64,000 nt of DNA from Lichtheimia corymbifera B2541 (taxonomy: Eukaryota > Mucoromycota > Mucoromycetes > Mucorales > Lichtheimiaceae), in contig JNEU01001000.1 in assembly GCA_000697475.1 (NCBI GenBank), positions 1-64,000 on the forward strand, read 5' to 3'. The notes under the pieces are model-generated. The model was not told where the DNA came from, did no database searches, and was given only the letters and a program-made list of their open reading frames with translations. Positions 34,067 to 46,797 of the stretch are shown piece after piece (position 1 is the first letter of the stretch; the number at the start of each line of letters is the position of its first letter). A program made the translations under genes and the position numbers.

Positions 34067-35582
34067 CTAGTTACTGTAAAGCATAGCAACAAGGGCACCA
34101 CCAATACTTCCACCGTCACGAGCGATTTCAAGCTTGATGCGACTAGCAATTTCCTTTCCAAACCACTCTTCAAGTGAGCGACGGACACGTTCTTCCATGT
34201 GGGGATAGAACTCATACGTGGATCCATTGACACCAACAACAATGTCGCCCGTGCTTGTGTGAAGATTCTGTTGCATAAGAGTGGAGATAATAGCAACCGA
34301 GGCAAGAGCAGCGCTACGAGAAGCAACGATACGGCAAATGCGGGTAAGGATGGCCATATCCTGTAAGGTGGGTGTGGTGACAAAATGGTACTTGCTGAGG
34401 ACTTCTACAGTAGATTCAAGGGATGCTGGCGAGAGTGGTTTTGCTTCCAATGCACTCATGGTAGCTGTGGGGAAAGACCATGGTTCACCAAAGCCTTCTG
34501 GGACAACACCATCAAAGAGAGCACCGGTCTTAATGAAATCCAAGGCGATCAAGCGGACAAGTTCGCCCAAGTAGGCACCTGACAACATCTTTTCATAGCT
34601 TTGGAAACCAGGTTGATTGTGGCTAGCGTCGAGGATACGATCATACTTTGTCAGTGGCAAGTACTTGTCGCTGCCGAAAATGTCAATCTCCGTGTTGATG
34701 AGCATTTCAGTATTGGGAGGATAGGAAGCACGCATCTCGGGATCCAACTTTTCAATCAATTCCATCTTTTCAGGGTATGCTGCATTGAGACCAGTGGCAA
34801 AGATCAAACCCATACGTGCCTTGGGGTTGGCGTATGCATGCGCCACAAGGGTTCCCACCGTGTCATTCAAGATGGCACTGACACGCACATTCAATGACTA
34901 TAATATGCAATAAGTATGCTATGTCCCTACAACACTTTTTCCATCTTTTCTTACCTTGCGTTCAAATGCTTGATGAAACATGTCAGCCAGATCTTTGCCT
35001 TCGATGCCTTGTAAGGTAAAGCCTTTGCCCATGCGTAACATGGTGCCACGATCCACACCTGTTTGGCTGAGATAATAAAATGATGAGCCTATACTGTTCG
35101 TTCGTGTGCATGGACGCTTTTTCAACTTACTCGACAGGGAAGCTCCAGCACACACCGAGTGAAAGTGTTTCTTTACCAGATACTTGTGCCTCTGAGAACA
35201 AATGACGTGCCTTGGAAGTGACCAGCTCCTTCACAGCATCGGCAATCCAATCGAAAAAGGCTGCTCCAGGACCCGTCTTCAGCTCATGGGAAGGTGATTG
35301 CTTGAGCTCGCTTACACGGACCTTGCCATTGCCCAGCAATTCCACAGCCGAGATGCGCAGATTCGTACCACCGAGATCGAGTGACAGAAACGTGCCCGTT
35401 TCAGTACCGTTGGGTAACCTGGTAACGAACGAAGGGATCATGGTGGCTAAACCTTTTGAAGGTGTCTTGAGACCATGCTTGAACTCGCACAAGAAGCCAT
35501 TGATGATAGGTGCAAGACCGTCCTTGGACAAGAGAAAAGTGCTTTCCAGGTTTTGAAAGAGTGCATCGGCTGCGTCAGTCAT
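34067..35582 (-). CDS. Hexokinase family protein, divergent
   Basis: A hexokinase-fold protein of 464 residues. Exons: 35582-35131, 35066-34955, 34897-34067. It phosphorylates hexoses at C6 with ATP if active. Present are the phosphate-1 loop LSLDLGGTNLRI, the SFP sugar loop followed by MGKGF, the ILNDTVGTLVA loop with the catalytic Asp, the sugar-binding Glu in INTEIDIFG, SGAYLGE, and a C-terminal adenosine loop GDGGSIGGAL-type (written here as RDGGSIGGALVA). Several canonical positions differ: CWSFPVD for FSYPxxQ, MGKGF for WTKGF, and ATGLNAAY for GTGCNAAY. It is thus not the standard glycolytic enzyme of its family and may have altered kinetics or a sensing role. A TATA-like box lies at 35737-35743 on this strand. 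Confidence 0.88.
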
Positions 35583-38500
35583 GATTCAAATTTCGTCACA
35601 CAATAAAGATGTGGGTCAACTCTAATTGTTGTTATGCTTCTTATTTGCCCAGAAAGGGGATGAAGGGGTTGGTGGTGGATGATGGGATATGTATAGAACA
35701 AAGAGAACGATAGGAAGGATGTGGTGGAGAAAGTGTATATAATGTGAGAGATGGTATAAAAGAAATACACACACAAAGGTAAATCCAAGAAGAAAAAGAG
35801 AAAAAGGAAAAAGAAAAAAAAAGGATTCTCAATCGCACACTCTTATACCGAGGAAATGATGGGAGATGGTGTGGGTTGGGTGCCGTGTGTATGTGTGCTG
35901 TGTGGGCGCTGTGATATGGTAGGTTTCGGATTGAGCCAATAGCACATGGTTTCCATCGTCGGAAAAAACGACCCTTTCCAGCGGACCCTTGGTGGGGTCG
36001 ATATCGAGCGGGGTCACTTTCCCTTTAAGGAGCCGCTGACGCTGACGTCTTTACTCACAATGAATAGCCGATGATTATAATCATCTTATGATACCCACTA
36101 TGGGCATTCTAATTCAACAAAGAGAATAAATTGATCATCCTCGATATCAAATATGAAAGTCGTAACATGCAAATATCATCCAAAAGAAAGGGTAAAGCTC
36201 ACATCGCCTTACATAATCCGACCTGATGGACCCTGACCATCCTAAGGTTGGGGTCCCCCGCCCATGACCTCTTTTTTTTTACGTGATATCTGCGTGAGTA
36301 CGCTGTTTTAGGGTACATATCTATCGTTCATCATCAGGATCATCCATTTACAGACCAATCGAATAAAGCATCTAAAGGCGTGGTTTCGTACAACCTACAA
36401 TGATTCTTGTTACTACTTGTCTCCTTTTTACTCCCTGACCCTTTGCATTGGTTTTACCGAGTCCTTCGTTTTGGAGGGTAAAAAAAGGTATGGATGTTGT
36501 GATTGCGCCTCATGTACCACGTGCCATAGCTGCATCATGCACAGTGGAGAGGTAAAGAATGACGCCATAGCTGTAGCTGTGTGTTGTCTCTTTATGCATG
36601 TAAATATGTAGGAATGTTATGACGGCTACTTTTCAGGAACCTTGCAGACTCAAACAATCATTGTTTGGGAAGTGAGACATTACATAATTTGCGTACGGGT
36701 CCACTATCAATTAACCCCGGTGGGTTTGGAAAAACAAACCAACCCGGAATCGTACATCTAAAGTAGCGCCGACGGAGACAACACAAATGAAATGACACAT
36801 TAATTTCTTTGTCTTTTTCTCCTCCCAGGTTTCCATACCACACGCAACTAAAAGCCCTTTATTTTGCTGACCTAAAAATATCCTTGGGCCCTTTGTTGTC
36901 ATCCACTTGTATCAAACACCGTCATATCGTGAGAACTATACCATTATCTCGGTGACATGTATGCATTGCCATGTGCTTGATAACACTGCACCGTGTGTGT
37001 GCTCATCACCTGATATCTGCAAGTGCACCATGCAGCTGGAAAAAATAAGAACTGGGATTCCTGCTACCTATGTGTATCACAAAACTCCTGTTGGTGCGGA
37101 ATTAGAACTAGCAGCCTTTTACCGACATCCTTGAATGCTTTGTGTACCGAGATACTCCTTGGATTGTTATAATCTTTGTTCACTCTTTCATAATAAGCAA
37201 TACCATCATCAGCCCTTTATGTCATACAAGTATTCTCAAATATGATTCAGGCAGGACTCAGGCTTGATAGCCTAGGTCACTGGATTAGAACCATATAATC
37301 TCGTCCTCCCTTGGACCCTGGAAATACTCGATCATATGATCCACTGTTTTTCGTTATTCACCTGTCCATGTACGTAATTTTGTATTCGATACATTGATAT
37401 GATGAACTTTTATCACTGCCATGAACCTCAGTTTTGATTATAGCATGACCCATCCCACCTTGATGCAGCTTGTGATCATAATACCTACCACGACGACGGA
37501 CATAAAGCTGCGTCATGCCAACACTCGTTTCCTCTCTTCCATGTCAACCATCTTATTATAGCAGCAAGGAATCTCCTTATACTATATATGATAAATGTTC
37601 AGTGCCTTGGATGATTAAAAGGGATACACGCATTTCTCTTGATGACTGGCTTATAACTCTTACCATATCATTTTATAGTGAAAGGCCACCTTTCATGTTC
37701 CGAAATCAACATTACACGTGACATGTCTCATATGCCCCTTTGTTCTTACACTCTGTCGTTGGCTGAACGGATGCAGCATATTGCAAGCACATCACCCAGA
37801 TCAAATCAAAGATCACAGATTGCTTGCATGTGAAAGTATCAAATACGCCAAGACCACCTGTACTTTTTTGACAAGGGCTGAGCATACATGCCAATAGCAG
37901 TAGCATGCTATATTAGATCAACTATTAATTACTACTATTATGTGGGGTTTGATTTGCTTATCAGCTGTTATCATCTTTGAGCTGCACTTTTCAACCAACA
38001 TAAGGGTTGCTAATATGCAATCCTGCCTCCCCGTGTACCCAACGTTACCCATAGATGGATCAGATACAACATTAAGAATAGGTTGCTTGCATGGTAAGTC
38101 GCCTTTGTAATAATGGGGATGTGCATTAGGCGTACGAGTAATTAATTTCCTGGATAGATTTCTTATCACTTGCCGATGTATGCATAGACAACATTGCACT
38201 AGGCTCCTCATAATTATTCCATCAATTTATCGTTGCATCATCCCCACGTCCACAATGCACAATAAAAAGATGTTGTCGCCGTTCATCATACCCCACAGCT
38301 CTCTTTCCTCTGTCATCCTTTTTTGATTGCTTACAAGGTCAAGTTCCAAGGTTTGTTTGTATCACATCTCTCAACCTGTGAGTAAGTGCTGAACTTGTGG
38401 ACTTTCTAGTGATTCTTTGTATCGTGGTCGTCATTGTGATATTGGGCCTTTATAATGAGGTAAAGCCTGATCATGTTGGTTGATGCATCACTACTCATAC

Positions 38501-38689
38501 ACGCCACCATGTTGCTTTCGATATAGCTATCCCTTTGTGAAGCATCTGCAAAAGTTGGTTTCGGCACCATGGTTTACGTCGGGTGCTGAAGTTGACATGG
38601 TACAAATAGCAAAGTCCTATCCGCAGGTTTATTTGAACACTATTCTAATCCGAATATCACCACGCTGGAGAGTACGTGAAAAGAAGGTG
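35583..38689. other. 3.1-kb gene-poor region
   Basis: No supported gene. The first 250 bases are the hexokinase leader and promoter (A/G-rich on the plus strand). An imperfect hairpin occurs at 36716-36750 (GGTGGGTTTG, A-rich loop, CAAACCAACC). Elsewhere only short random open frames are seen. Confidence 0.5.
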
Positions 38690-39422
38690 TACAGCTTTTG
38701 GTGTTGCAACCATTACCATTGCTTTCAGAGCTTGCTTTCGCTGTTCATCCATCCAGCACGGTCATCGCCCATCCTCTTTTACACAACCACGTGATTCCAC
38801 ACATGCAAGCTGCACGCAATCTCGAGCGTTTCTGCGTTTGGACCTTGCATTAAGATAATGTGGCTTTATGTATTCCAATGCCGATTATGGTAAGAGTCAG
38901 GCACCAAATGCCAAATATCTGGCAATTATGCTTACACGCCCATCATCCAGTTGAACAAGCCGTGCAGATCTTAAGGCAATTGCAATACCATCAAGCACCT
39001 TGGTGTCATTTGATTGGCTAGGAGAAAGCATTGGATCCTTCGTCCTTTTTGAGGAATTGGGCAACATGTCGCACTTGCAATCGTTGGCGCTAGGAACCAA
39101 GGAAATTGGCACATTTGACCCTCACGACCTACCCCAATACCTTGATCTTTTGGCAGCTACACAGACAATCACTTGGCTGGTATGGACAAATATACCTGGT
39201 TTTTATTCTGTGAACATCTTCAACCACATTCCAGCAACCGTCCAGCGGCTCGACTTTTATGATTGTGTGCCCAGTGGGTATGCTGTGGCCAACTGGCTCG
39301 CTGGTGATCCAAACCGCCAAAGCTCTAGCAATAATGATTGGATCTACACTACAGGAATGATGGTTCTATTTCCTCCCCCTAGAAGCTTTTTTGTTACACA
39401 TGAGCCACGTTATGGAACTTAA
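38690..39422 (+). pseudogene. Broken LRR (F-box-type) gene fragment
   Basis: One frame from about 38690 to 38990 reads as leucine-rich repeats (PHMQAARNLERFCVWTLH, then HHPVEQAVQILRQLQYHQ) but contains an in-frame TAA near 38850. The protein then continues in a different frame from about 38985 to 39422 (SHLQSLALGTKEIGTFD, DLPQYLDLLAATQTITWLVW, ATVQRLDFYDCVPSGYAV). The two parts have the same repeat character and join naturally after a one-base shift near 38990-39005. No F-box was found upstream, so the 5' end is lost or unreadable. Its relation to the F-box/LRR pseudogene at 1.4-3.6 kb is by type only. Confidence 0.5.
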
Positions 39423-40797
39423 CAACAATAATAAAACTACTGCTAATACGATATTAATATGCATGGAACAATCAGCTATGTAGTAGGATGGATTCAGTGA
39501 AGAGAGATAAAAATGATGATTATCATTGAATAAAAATAAATGTATGCTATGCGTAGAAAAGTCAAAGTAGTCATAAGTATACAAGTGCGTTGTACAGCGA
39601 ACGAAGGGAAATGCCTAAAACTGCCAGCAGTGGTAGCAGTAAAGGATTAAGATCCTCTGCTGCAACCTTGTTATTATTGACTAAGCACCACGTGATCATA
39701 GGCAAACTATATAGGATCATGTCTGGAAAAAACGATAGTTGCTATTATGGTACCAGCCACTGCCAGATCATAATTGACCATTGCTTATTCCCATTATTGG
39801 GGTTGACGGCCCACTAATTACATATACATTATCAGCATGCAGCATTGTGCAACACAAGCAAGGTATGAATACAGTGATGCCTAAATTCACGTTGGAGCCC
39901 AGCTGTAAACTTTCATCCCCATTCTCCCAGAAGGAATGCATCGATCTGGATCTGGGGCATTAACATATTGGGAAATGTCTATATTACTTTGCTCGGGAAA
40001 ATGGTGGCCAAACGTTGTTTATGGCTCAAGGGGTGTTTAGGGATTTCTGCCTTGGAATTATCTTGCTGTCATGTAATAAGGAAAGAAATCGAATGATCAT
40101 CCATCCAAGCTCGCTGCTCCTTGTAGACTTGATGATCGGTGCAAGCACCACTGGACACTCGCTTATTACATGGAGAGTTTGTCTCAGCAATGATTATTAC
40201 TGATTCCCGAAGTACAATGTCAGCGGCGCTGTAAATGCTACTTTTTCCCTTTTGCTGATAATGACATTTCCTAATTCGAGGTAATTATGGTACATACATT
40301 ACGGCATAATAATCCTGATCAATTTGAAATTTATACGCCATATACGGTTGTAAAAAGATGATGTAGTATTAATTGTGCTACTGAATTGCCTGGTCAATGG
40401 TCAAATGCCACCCAGGTCCTTGCTTTTGGCACGGGCAGCATGGTAACGTGCAATCATGCACGTTGTGCCATCATATCTATACATGCATGCAATCTCGGAG
40501 AAGGGCTACGACAAGGAGAATGATCAACGTTACACAAGATTGCCACAGTCAATGTCAACTGCCACTTCACCTCCTTATTGGGTTCCAGAAGGGTGTCCAT
40601 CCTGCAGCTTGATTGCATGGAACGTTGTATGATGTTTCGATCTTTGGTATATCAAGTCATTAATATGGAGGATGGATAATCACCCTTGAATGATATAAAA
40701 GAAGCAAGGCAAAAACATCCTCTTGTCACTCAACCACCACCACTTCCATTCACTTTTGTGTACTTTATCTCTTGTATATCCCCCCTTGCCTTTCATT
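39423..40797. other. Intergenic, A/T-richer, nothing recognised
   Basis: No gene was seen. A TATA box for the phosphatase gene lies at its right end. Confidence 0.45.
40694..40700 (+). promoter_or_regulatory. TATA box of the secreted phosphatase gene
   Basis: TATAAAA lies about 100 bases before the ATG at 40798, followed by a C-rich leader. Confidence 0.5.
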
Positions 40798-42033
40798 ATG
40801 AAATTGTCATTTATCGCACTGGCTGCATCCTCTATCTTTTGGCTGGCCCAAGCTCTTCCAACTGTTCAACCACCACAACAGCAAGGCCAAGATCTGCTTT
40901 ATTTTGAGACACGTGCTGAGCACGATCATAGTTCTGGAAAAAAGCATTCTTCTAGCCATCACAACAGCACACATGATAGCAACTCAACTTCATCCGGATT
41001 GGTACCGGGAAAGTATTTTGATCGTGTTGTTATTATCGTTTTCGAGAACAAGGACTATGATACCACGATGAAGGACAAGTATTTCAAGTCGTTGCCATCC
41101 AAACATAATGGTAAGCATCCATTGATGATGATCGTCTCCATGTCTTATGCTCATTCATCTTGGTATATGTAGGCGTTATGTTGACCAATTACAGAGGCGT
41201 AGCTCATCCATCACAGCCCAATTATGTATGTGTCTTTGTTTTTGATCGTTTATTAGTATGAGGAACGGCTATACTCATATCCATTTGCTATAGATTGCTC
41301 TCATCAGCGGCTCTACCAAAGGAACCAAAGAGGACGATGAATCCAATATTGACCGTGATACGATCGTTGATTTGCTGGAAAAGAAGAATATTTCTTGGAA
41401 GACGTATCAGGAAGATTATCCTGGTGGCTGCAACAAAGAGATGGATATCGATAACTATGCTCGCAAGCACAATCCCTTTATGTCCTTCAAGAACATTCAA
41501 AAGGATAAGAAGCGTTGTGCCAAAATCGTCAGTGCAAAGGAACTTGATAAGGATATTGACAATGACAACGTGCCCCAATACGTCTTTTATACGCCTGATG
41601 TAAGTGGTAACCATCATAATCTTTGAAACAAGCTGTTGCTCACAATTGCATATATAGATCAACAATGATGCCCACGACAAGCCATTGTCCTTTGGCGCCA
41701 AGTGGCTCAAAAAGTTCCTTGATGCTCGCCTCAAGAAGCCTGCCTTTAGCAAAAAGACCTTGTTTGTTGTGACCTTTGATGAGGATGACAGCAATACAAA
41801 GAAGAACCACGTATATACATCCATTTTCGGTCCCGATCTCAAGTTCTCTTCCAAGAAGGATGACAAAAAATACGATCATTATTCGCTCCTGCGTACCATT
41901 GAGGATAATGTAAGTTTAATTCATATGTTGATGGGAGAAAGAAATCATGCTAATCTTCATTGATATATATCTATAGTGGGATTTGGGAGATCTTGGTGAA
42001 AAGGATAAGGATGCCACTGCGTTTGACTTGTAG
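40798..42033 (+). CDS. Secreted acid phosphatase / phosphoesterase (PF04185 type)
   Basis: A secreted phosphoesterase of 326 residues, of the family that includes phospholipase C and fungal acid phosphatase PhoA. Exons: 40798-41110, 41173-41225, 41294-41599, 41658-41909, 41977-42033. The ATG at 40798 opens a clear signal peptide ending around AQALP. A Ser/His-rich linker follows. The catalytic domain begins with FDRVVIIVFENKDYD (metal-binding Glu/Asn of the family), then GVAHPSQPNYIALISGST, the NVPQYVFYTPD strand, INNDAHD and the late metal site TFDEDDS. It would release phosphate from organic esters outside the cell. Regulation by phosphate is plausible but no element was identified. Confidence 0.9.
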
Positions 42034-42957
42034 ACATTCATGGATAGCTTGAAAGCCGTGCTTCTTGCGTGAAATAAAATCCAAACGTTGCTATGCTACC
42101 TCCTCCACTTCTTGACGTAGCATATGTCATTGTGCAGAAAGAGCCGATTCCACGTGTATGCGTATACGTTCTGCTGGTACCATCCTTCATCCTTCCTGGA
42201 ATGTAATCGATTCGATTTCCACAATGATTGTAGTCCATCAATTGCCGGTTGTAATACGTTTTGCAAGCAGCAAAGTCAATTGGCCTATCTTCTTCATGCC
42301 AGCTCGAAACGATGATTTCCACAGAATCGACAACACCATCCATGCGAACGAGTTTTGGTATTCGACGCTTCCAGACTTGCATGTGCAGTTGAAGATCCAC
42401 TCACTGTATACGTGGCCACGGCTAATCCACATGTTGCCAAGGCAATAAGACTAGTAGTTGTTGATATCGTTCCGGTCTCTCGCACATATTCCTGATACCG
42501 TCTAAGATGTTCTTGATGATAGGAACTTCCAGTATATGAGGTATGGCTTCAAGTCGATGAGTAGCTGGCATGACTCCAGGGCGCCATTGTGGCCAGTTTC
42601 TGAAAGTACTGATGTCATAGTTCGACAGCGGTAGATGCAGTAGTTCCAATCAGTTGATGGTGTAATGCACAAACAGGTTCCGATGTGGGTCTTCGAAAAG
42701 TAGGTGTGTCATGGGAGCGTAACTTGAGGAGGAAGAAGTGGCGGGAGATTCACACAAAGCCGCAGCTCTTATGCAAGACGTCGTCGAGCGTGCGCATTAG
42801 ATTTATGCCCCCCCCCTTGCTGCTGGTAACAACTTTTAGCTGAGCAGGTAAGGAAATTTACGTATGTGTTGGATCATGATCATGGGTTTAAGGTCTTTAT
42901 TATGGCATCTCAACACGACCCTTGTCTTTTCGCTTCTTTTTTTACAACTATCTCAAC
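42034..42957. other. Intergenic with unexplained minus-strand open frames
   Basis: Minus-strand frames at 42422-42660 (with a leucine-rich start, LELLHLPLSNYD) and 42038-42400 are open but could not be joined into a known protein. A C9 run occurs near 42810. It may hold a decayed gene. The last 100 bases are the 6PGDH promoter, with a TTTTTTTAC leader. Confidence 0.3.
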
Positions 42958-44671
42958 ATGTCACAAGCAACGTAAGTGATACCTTGTACTAAAACAAAAG
43001 TATACTCATCTTGACATGCGTGTATAGTGCTGATATCGGTCTTATTGGTTTGGCTGTCATGGTAAATATAATCAATCATAGGTAGCATATGGGCCACGTT
43101 GCTTGACTGACCATTCATCATCATCCTATATAGGGCCAAAACCTTATCCTCAACATGAACGACCATGGGTTTGTGGTGTGTGCATTCAACCGGACTGTAT
43201 CCAAAGTCGACCACTTTTTAGAAAATGAAGCCAAAGGTATACAACGCACAACAACCAGATTAAGGAAAGCAGTTGGCTGATGATTTGGCAATGTAGGAAC
43301 AAAGATCATTGGTGCTCACAGCGTTGAAGAGTTTTGCAGCAAGCTCAAGCGACCTCGCAAGATCATGCTACTCGTCAAAGCTGGACCTGCTGTGGATGAA
43401 TTTATCAAGACATTGCTGCCACATTTAGAGAAAGGCGATATCATCATTGATGGTGGCAACTCACATTTCCCCGACACCAATCGTCGTTGCAAGGAGTTGG
43501 CAGATCAAGGCATTTTGTTTGTTGGCTCTGGTGTTTCGGGTGGTGAAGAAGGTGCACGTTATGGTCCTTCATTAATGCCTGGTGGTAACCCCGCTGCATG
43601 GGAACATATCAAACCCATCTTCCAATCCGTCGCTGCCAAAGCACCCGATGGCCAACCATGTTGCGATTGGGTTGGTGAAGGTGGTGCAGGTCATTATGTA
43701 AAGATGGTGCACAATGGCATTGGTAATGTATTATATATATATCTATCCATCCATTGGAAGGAACACTGACTGATAGATCTATGCATCTAGAATATGGCGA
43801 TATGCAATTGATTGCTGAAGTGTATCAAATCATGAAGGAAGCTCTTGACTTGACTGAAGATCAAATGGCCGATATCTTTGAACAATGGAACAAGGAAGAA
43901 CTCAATTCATTCTTGATTGAAATCACACGTGATGTGCTACGTTACAAGGATACGGATGGCAAGCCATTGGTAGACAAGATCCTTGATAAGGCTGGACAAA
44001 AGGGTACTGGCAAATGGACCGGCATTGATTCTTTGGATCGTGGTATTCCAGTGACTTTGATTGCCGAAGCTGTGTATGCTCGTTGCTTGTCATCATTCAA
44101 GGAAGAACGCACACGTGCTAGCAAGATCTTGAAGGGTCCTACGAATGCAAAGTATCAAGGCGACAAGCAACAATTTGTGCAGCAATTGGGTAGTGCCCTT
44201 TATGCATCCAAGCTAGTGTCGTATGCACAAGGGTTCATGTTGATGCGTCAAGCAGCTGATGACTTTGGTTGGAATCTCAACTATGCAGGCATTGCATTGA
44301 TGTGGCGTGGCGGATGCATTATTCGTTCCGTATTCTTGGGTCAAATCAAGGATGCTTACAATAACAATCCCAAGCTCGAAAACTTGCTCTTTGATCCATT
44401 CTTTACGGATGCAGCTGCAAAGGCTCAGGATGCTTGGCGTGCTGTGATCGGCACTGCTGCTCAACTCGGTATCCCCACACCTTCTCTTTCGACCGCTCTC
44501 AGCTTTTACGATGGTTTGCGCCATGAGAGACTTCCAGCAAACCTTATCCAAGCCCAACGTGATTACTTTGGTGCTCACACTTATGAGCGTCTTGATAACC
44601 CTGGTAAATACGTTCACACCAATTGGACTGGCACCGGTGGTAATGTGTCAGCCTCGACATACCAGGCTTAA
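42958..44671 (+). CDS. gnd1: 6-phosphogluconate dehydrogenase, decarboxylating
   Basis: The oxidative pentose phosphate enzyme that converts 6-phosphogluconate and NADP+ to ribulose 5-phosphate, CO2 and NADPH in the cytosol. 485 residues. Exons: 42958-42971, 43028-43061, 43134-43236, 43297-43722, 43791-44671. The Rossmann motif [12 protein letters not shown] is split by intron 2. It is followed by FNRTVSK, the signature [32 protein letters not shown] and the catalytic KMVHNGIEYGDMQ, which is split by intron 4. The C-terminal helical domain carries [24 protein letters not shown], and ends in [10 protein letters not shown]. The first exon is only 14 nt. Length and motifs are complete, so the gene is very likely functional. 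Confidence 0.97.
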
Positions 44672-44725
44672 AATAACAGCTTAAAAGCTCAAACATGTTT
44701 GTAAAATCACCCATCATCAAATGTA

Positions 44726-44731
44726 AATAAA
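44726..44731 (+). terminator. Polyadenylation signal of 6PGDH
   Basis: AATAAA lies 55 bases after the stop codon. The stop of the convergent gene is only 58 bases further on. Confidence 0.45.
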
Positions 44732-44788
44732 GAAACGTTTTAATTGATATACTTTGGGAGGAGTCAATCTTATCCATGGTATGCCTAA

Positions 44789-46236
44789 CTAAGCATAAGT
44801 GATAAATGCATGGCCAACAGTGGTTGAAGCTGAAATTCGGTTGCCATCTTGAATGTCATTTTCCGAGTCACCATAGTAGCCATGCTTGCTGAATCGACCT
44901 TGAGACTTGAAATGGATCTTTTCTGGGTGCTCTTCTGACCGAACAATGGCTTTACCGAGGACAGTGTTGGCTGTAAACTTGGAATGGAAGCTGTCGGGCT
45001 ATAAATAAATTCGTCAATATGGATGTTGTTGACATATTAGATAGACCCATGTAGTATGGCGATACTTACAACCGTGGCATCAATGCTGCCTGCCGATGAA
45101 GAAAGGCTGATAGTCGTGGGAACTGTATCCTTCTCAGAGGATTCATTTCCAATAGCTGATGCACTGAAGTTGATATTTCCTGAAGAAGTGGATGATGCAT
45201 GAGAGCCCTCAAGGCGGTCAAATTGAGCTTGCACATTGCCATTGGCAGTAGAGAAAGAGCTCTTGGTTGTCGAAGTTGCTCCGTTGACAATGATATTACC
45301 ATTAGCTGTTGAAAGTGAGGAGGATGATGCCACAACACCTTGAGTCTATGGATCAACCGTTAATCACATGAATAATATCTATCTTATTTTTCTAGCTACT
45401 TACATGATATTGGATATTGCCGTTGGCTGTACCAATCGACAAGCGGTCAAAGGTGAATGCATCATATAAGCCAACGTTGTGGTTGGCAACACCAATGGAA
45501 AGTTTCTCAAGGGCATCCTCGGTTGGTAATTCAATGGTGAGGTCCCAGACAAGACAATGACGATGGTGATGGTCATTATCATCATCATCCACCTGGATAT
45601 GGCATAATAAAAGTGTAAGACAAAGACTGTGCCTCATTTTTTAGGACCGATACAATGGACTTACAATAAAAGTGATGTGTCGCACACCTTGTTCATTCTC
45701 GACATCCCGGCTTTCAATGCGGATATGGTCCTTGTCTTCCTCAAATTGGTATTGAATCTCATAGCGAACAATGATGTCCTTGATGTCGGGGTTCACACGG
45801 ACCGAGGCATGACCACCTTCAAAGTGAATAACGCTGTGATGCAAATGTTCATCAGTAATCAAGCCATGGTATTCGTCAACAGGCACAGTAAAAGTGTAGG
45901 TGTCGGTGATGGAAGGATCAACGCATCGAGTATAGGACAGCTGTTGTTGTCAACGTAGTAAAAAGTCAATTGACAAGCATATTTATACACCAGAATCACT
46001 AAGCATACCTCTTCCAGCTCAAAAGTTGAGATAGCCGCAGCAGGTGTTGTATCTGCTTCATTGCTTGTGATAATGACGCCACGATGGAAAGCGGCAAAAG
46101 AAAAGATCAATGCAATGACCGAAATCCAAAGAGAAGCCTTGGCAACACGACGGTATCTTTGGAAGCGGTAATCATCCACAAGCGGGTTGCCACCAAGAAG
46201 AGGAGCCTCGATATCTTGAGAATAGTTTTTTGACAT
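44789..46236 (-). CDS. Single-pass membrane protein with DUF4097-like adhesin repeats
   Basis: A protein of 392 residues. Exons: 46236-46009, 45940-45665, 45592-45404, 45345-45070, 44998-44789. A short cytoplasmic N-terminus is followed by one membrane segment (about residues 32-57, ASLWISVIALIFSFAAF). The rest would be outside or lumenal. The middle and C-terminal parts repeat LSIGTANGNI, LSTANGNIIV, FSTANGNVQA and ISLSSSAGSIDA motifs, giving the stacked beta pattern of DUF4097-type putative adhesins. Four of five exon ends are phase 0, with near-equal exon sizes of 276 nt for exons 2 and 4. An acidic/His run (DDDDNDHHHRH) sits at the start of exon 3. Biological role unknown. Confidence 0.75.
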
Positions 46237-46797
46237 TTCAGTAGCGGAAGATGATGTTGACCCGAAAAAGAGATGATCTGCCCTTTTTATGCATTGACCA
46301 AAGCCTAGGGCAGAAACCTTGGCACGTCTTGTCGCGATTGTACCACCCTCGGCAATTCACATTGGCATATTGGCAAACACCGCCATATCCGTCATTGTTT
46401 TCCTAATCGTGAATTCAGTTGCTCTACCAATCACATGATGTCCTCGTGTGAAAAAAAAAAAACTTGGGCCCCTCATCCGACCGTATTGCTGGATCATTTC
46501 TCTACACGCTCAGGCCAAGTAGGTATGGCTTCATGCTTGGCTCTCTCTCTTGGGAGCATACAACGTGCCAAGAAGGTTTGCATTATATAATTCATGATGG
46601 TTCCATTTGGAGAGATTTGTATTGACAAATATGTAAACGTTGCAATGATATATAAAGGAAAAAGGAACAAGTGTTGTTTGTCGGGTATGCAGGAAATGAA
46701 TATGAAAGAAAGAAAGAAAAAAAGAGCGTAGTGAAGAAAAATGATGACAACCAATGCAAAAGGAGGGTGGGTGGATGAAAGTGCGACATTTACATTA
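46237..46797. other. Intergenic, nothing recognised
   Basis: It holds the promoter of the DUF4097-like gene and the 3' flank of the next gene. A minus-strand open frame here is compositionally simple (TTCTTT-rich) and is not supported as coding. Confidence 0.4.

Noticed and set aside
37250..37330. Possible tRNA-like fold
   Set aside because: No A box or B box (GGTTCGANTCC) and no acceptor stem could be paired. No tRNA or rRNA gene was found anywhere in the window.
26945..42033. Phosphate-acquisition gene cluster (SPX transporter and secreted phosphatase)
   Set aside because: The two genes are 11 kb apart with unrelated genes between them and no shared promoter element was found, so co-regulation is not supported by the sequence.
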